DNA from: Actinomycetes bacterium
Lineage (GTDB): Bacteria > Actinomycetota > Acidimicrobiia > Acidimicrobiales > Palsa-688
Direction of reading: 5' to 3'
DNA length: 33,446 bases
NCBI GenBank assembly: GCA_021808665.1
Contig: JAKBBA010000036.1
Location: 1-33,446, forward strand
Shown: piece by piece, positions 31,718 to 33,446 of the stretch
How positions within the stretch are numbered: the stretch's first letter is position 1
How the letters are laid out: every line of letters starts with the position of its first letter
The notes under the pieces: generated by a model
The model's database searches: none
Told to the model about the DNA's origin: nothing
The model's input: only the letters and a program-made list of their open reading frames with translations
Made by a program: the position numbers and the translations under genes

Positions 31718-32539
31718 ATGCGCCAGCATCTAGTGGACCTGCTCAGCTTGGAAGGATCGAGGGCTGTCGTTACCGGTGCCGCCACAGGGATCGGCGAAGG
31801 TATAGCCAGGCTCCTCGCCGAGGCAGGCGCCACTGTGTTCCTGGCGGACATCGACGTAGAAACCGGCGTGGCCACGACCGACCGCCTGGCAGAGGACGGC
31901 CTCGACGCGCGCTTCGTGGAAGTGGACATCACCGATCCAGCTTCGGCGCGCCACGCTCTCCGCTACGTGACCGGCGAGATCGGAGGTCTCGACGTCCTCG
32001 TCAACAACGCTGGCAGCTTCCATGAGTCCGGGTCGATACTCGACCAAGACGAGGAGTCCTGGCACCGTAGCGTAGCCATCAACTTCCACGGCGTGTTCCA
32101 CATGTGCAAGCCCGCAGCCGAGCAGATGGTCCGCCAGGCAAGCGGCGGTTCGATTGTCAACATCGCCTCGGTCGACGGAATGCTCCCGTGCATAGGTACC
32201 TCCTACGACGCTTCGAAAGCTGCTGTCATCCACTTCACGCGTAGCCTGGCTCTCGATCTCGCACCGCACGCCATCAGGGTGAACGGTGTCAACCCGGGCT
32301 CGATTCCGGTGGAGACACTCCGCAAGATGAGAGAAGGTGAGCTCCCACCGCTGTGGGTCGATCGAAGCCCTACGGGGTTGATGGGTCCGCTTATGCGCCA
32401 GCGCGGCGCCAACATCCCCCTCGGCCGCCCGGGAACAGTCGCGGAGGTCGCCCAAGTCGTGTGGTTCCTTGCGAGCCGTGCCTCAAGCTACATGACGGGG
32501 CATACGGTCACAGTCGACGGCGGCTGGACTTTGATCTAG
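31718..32539 (+). CDS. Short-chain dehydrogenase/reductase (SDR)
   Basis: The 273-residue classical SDR carries TGAATGIG (residues 19-26), Asp44 after the second strand ([11 protein letters not shown]-type), NNAG (96-99), Ser151, Tyr163 and Lys167 (YDASK), and the common end [12 protein letters not shown]. All catalytic residues are present. Length is normal. It is the third classical SDR in the cluster; the three are clearly different from each other, so several separate alcohol/ketone steps are likely. The gene follows the SnoaL-like gene by three bases. Confidence 0.9.
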   Translation: MRQHLVDLLSLEGSRAVVTGAATGIGEGIARLLAEAGATVFLADIDVETGVATTDRLAEDGLDARFVEVDITDPASARHALRYVTGEIGGLDVLVNNAGSFHESGSILDQDEESWHRSVAINFHGVFHMCKPAAEQMVRQASGGSIVNIASVDGMLPCIGTSYDASKAAVIHFTRSLALDLAPHAIRVNGVNPGSIPVETLRKMREGELPPLWVDRSPTGLMGPLMRQRGANIPLGRPGTVAEVAQVVWFLASRASSYMTGHTVTVDGGWTLI

Positions 32540-32577
32540 CGTGCCGAACCTACACACTGAGCTTTCTTAGGAGCAAG

Positions 32578-33369
32578 ATGAACAGCACAGATCCATATGG
32601 CGCGTCGGAGCTCGCAGATGAGAAGTCCATCGTCGATCTGACGATCCGCTACACCTGGGTTCTCGACCACAGGCGTTTCGACGAGCTGTCAGAGGTGTTC
32701 GCCGACGAGGGGACCGCGGACTACGGGCGCCTTGGAATCTTCAAAGGACCTTCCGATATCGCCGCCGCCGCTTCGCGGTCGTTGGGGCGTTTCGACCGCA
32801 CCCAGCATCTGGTCTCCAACCACCAGGTGAACCTCGACGGGGACCGGGCGAGCGGACGTTGCTACTTCCAAGCGCAGCACGTCTGGGTGGACGCATCCGG
32901 CGCTCACAACTACACAGTCGCCGGAAACTACGTCGACCGTTTCGTGCGCACCGGTAGCGGCTGGCGCATCTCCGAGAGGGTTCTGCGTGTTACTTGGACA
33001 GCCGGCCAGGCTCCGCCGTCCGCTCCCTCAGAACTGCCAGCCGGGCCTGCCACCGCGTTCGTGATCGCAGGGTGGATCGACGTCGACCCCGCAGCCCGCG
33101 CCGAGCTGCTCGAAGCGGCCGCTGTGATGATGGCCGAGACGGCGAAAGAACCCGGCAATCTCGACTACAACTTCTCGGCGGACCCTGTCGAAGCCGGCAG
33201 GGTGCGGGTATTCGAGCGGTGGCGTTCGGACGCGGACCTGCGCGGCCACTTCGACACTGCTCACATGGCTGTGTTCGCCAAAGCTCTCGCCAAGGCGGGG
33301 GTGCGTGGGCGGGAACTGGCGCGATACCACGTGAGCGGCACCGGCCCCGTCTTCGAGGTGCGAAGCTAG
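32578..33369 (+). CDS. SnoaL-like/ABM fusion protein
   Basis: The 263-residue protein has two small domains in one chain. Residues about 10-140 are SnoaL_4-like (DEKSIVDLTIRYTWVLDHRR, FDRTQHLVSNHQVNLDG, HNYTVAGNYVDRFV). Residues about 160-260 are like the antibiotic biosynthesis monooxygenase (ABM) domain (FVIAGWIDVDPAARAELLEA, EPGNLDYNFSADP, FERWRSDADLRGHFDTAHM). ABM domains include cofactor-free oxygenases as well as non-catalytic dimers. The join through a Pro/Ala linker (PPSAPSELPAGPA) is unusual and suggests the two domains act on one intermediate. AGGAG lies nine bases before ATG 32578. Confidence 0.85.
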   Translation: MNSTDPYGASELADEKSIVDLTIRYTWVLDHRRFDELSEVFADEGTADYGRLGIFKGPSDIAAAASRSLGRFDRTQHLVSNHQVNLDGDRASGRCYFQAQHVWVDASGAHNYTVAGNYVDRFVRTGSGWRISERVLRVTWTAGQAPPSAPSELPAGPATAFVIAGWIDVDPAARAELLEAAAVMMAETAKEPGNLDYNFSADPVEAGRVRVFERWRSDADLRGHFDTAHMAVFAKALAKAGVRGRELARYHVSGTGPVFEVRS

Positions 33370-33386
33370 CCACGAACGGCGGACCG

Positions 33387-33413
33387 TGACATCACCATGA
33401 CATCACCATGACA
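33387..33413 (+). repeat. Short tandem repeat TGACATCACCA
   Basis: The 11-base unit TGACATCACCA occurs twice in a row (33387-33397, 33398-33408) and is followed by TGACA of a third. It lies just before the ribosome site of the last gene. It could be replication slippage or a spaced binding site. Confidence 0.6.
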
Positions 33414-33428
33414 CGGAGGAGGCAAGAA

Positions 33429-33446
33429 ATGGACGAGTCCAACAGA
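33429..33446 (+). CDS. Start of a gene cut by the right edge
   Basis: ATG 33429 is preceded by GGAGGAGGC (ribosome site, about seven bases upstream) and reads MDESNR before the window ends. The plus-strand spacing and the strong ribosome site suggest that the catabolic operon continues. Nothing can be said about the product. Confidence 0.5.

Noticed and set aside
1..33446. CRISPR arrays, tRNA or rRNA genes, insertion sequences, prophage genes
   Set aside because: No regularly spaced repeats, cloverleaf sequences, transposase or integrase motifs were found by reading. Short remnants cannot be excluded without a search tool.

Overview
The window is high-GC DNA with many GTG starts, four-base stop/start overlaps, F420/flavin luciferase-like oxidoreductases and NarL-type two-component genes. 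This suggests an actinobacterium (Actinomycetota), plausibly an Acidimicrobiia-like or mycobacteria-like environmental lineage. The exact taxon cannot be fixed from the sequence alone.

Positions 1-7900 are a mosaic of defence/stress genes and gene remains. The start of a membrane-anchored SxxK serine hydrolase leaves the window at the left edge on the minus strand. Next come two intact tandem VapBC toxin-antitoxin pairs (548-1900), then a run of broken genes: a frameshifted toxin-antitoxin pair (about 1952-2476), an ASCH-domain fragment (2575-2707), an ABC-exporter ATPase that has lost its Q-loop, signature and Walker B (about 2777-3197), and its permease, which has an internal deletion and an in-frame TAG (3194-3883). 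A tightly coupled minus-strand operon follows: membrane protein, histidine kinase, NarL-type regulator (6694 to 4237). After it comes a Phd/YefM-type antitoxin whose PIN toxin is cut to 45 codons.

Positions 7883-33446 look like one large catabolic gene cluster for an unidentified hydrophobic, hydroxylated or cyclic acid. The left half holds a DUF7064/7065-like protein, a crotonase-family protein, a cytochrome P450, a PEP-utilising swivel-domain protein, an acyl-CoA dehydrogenase of the ACAD10/11 (LvaC) type, and a minus-strand operon of two APH-type kinases around a small LvaB/DUF6285-like protein. The middle holds SnoaL-like, lipoyl-domain, luciferase-like, histidine-phosphatase, DUF3237, ThuA-like, SDR and NIPSNAP genes. 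The right half is a long plus-strand operon: a second luciferase-like enzyme, SDR, LivG, a substrate-binding lipoprotein, a fused LivH-LivM permease, LivF, epimerase, SnoaL, SDR and a SnoaL-ABM fusion.

The strongest new observation is the set ACAD + APH kinase + DUF6285-like protein + a second APH kinase that carries its own DUF6285-like N-terminus. By analogy with LvaABC and human ACAD10/11, this predicts removal of a hydroxyl group from a hydroxyacyl-CoA through a phosphorylated intermediate. A nearly identical 16-bp pseudo-palindrome sits in three divergent promoter regions (9028, 18256, 22539), which suggests one regulator, probably TetR-like and not in the window, controls much of the cluster. 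Uptake would use the Liv-type ABC transporter. Ring or chain oxidation would use the P450, luciferase-like enzymes and SDRs. No acyl-CoA ligase, thiolase or regulator for the cluster is present, so the cluster probably continues beyond the right edge.
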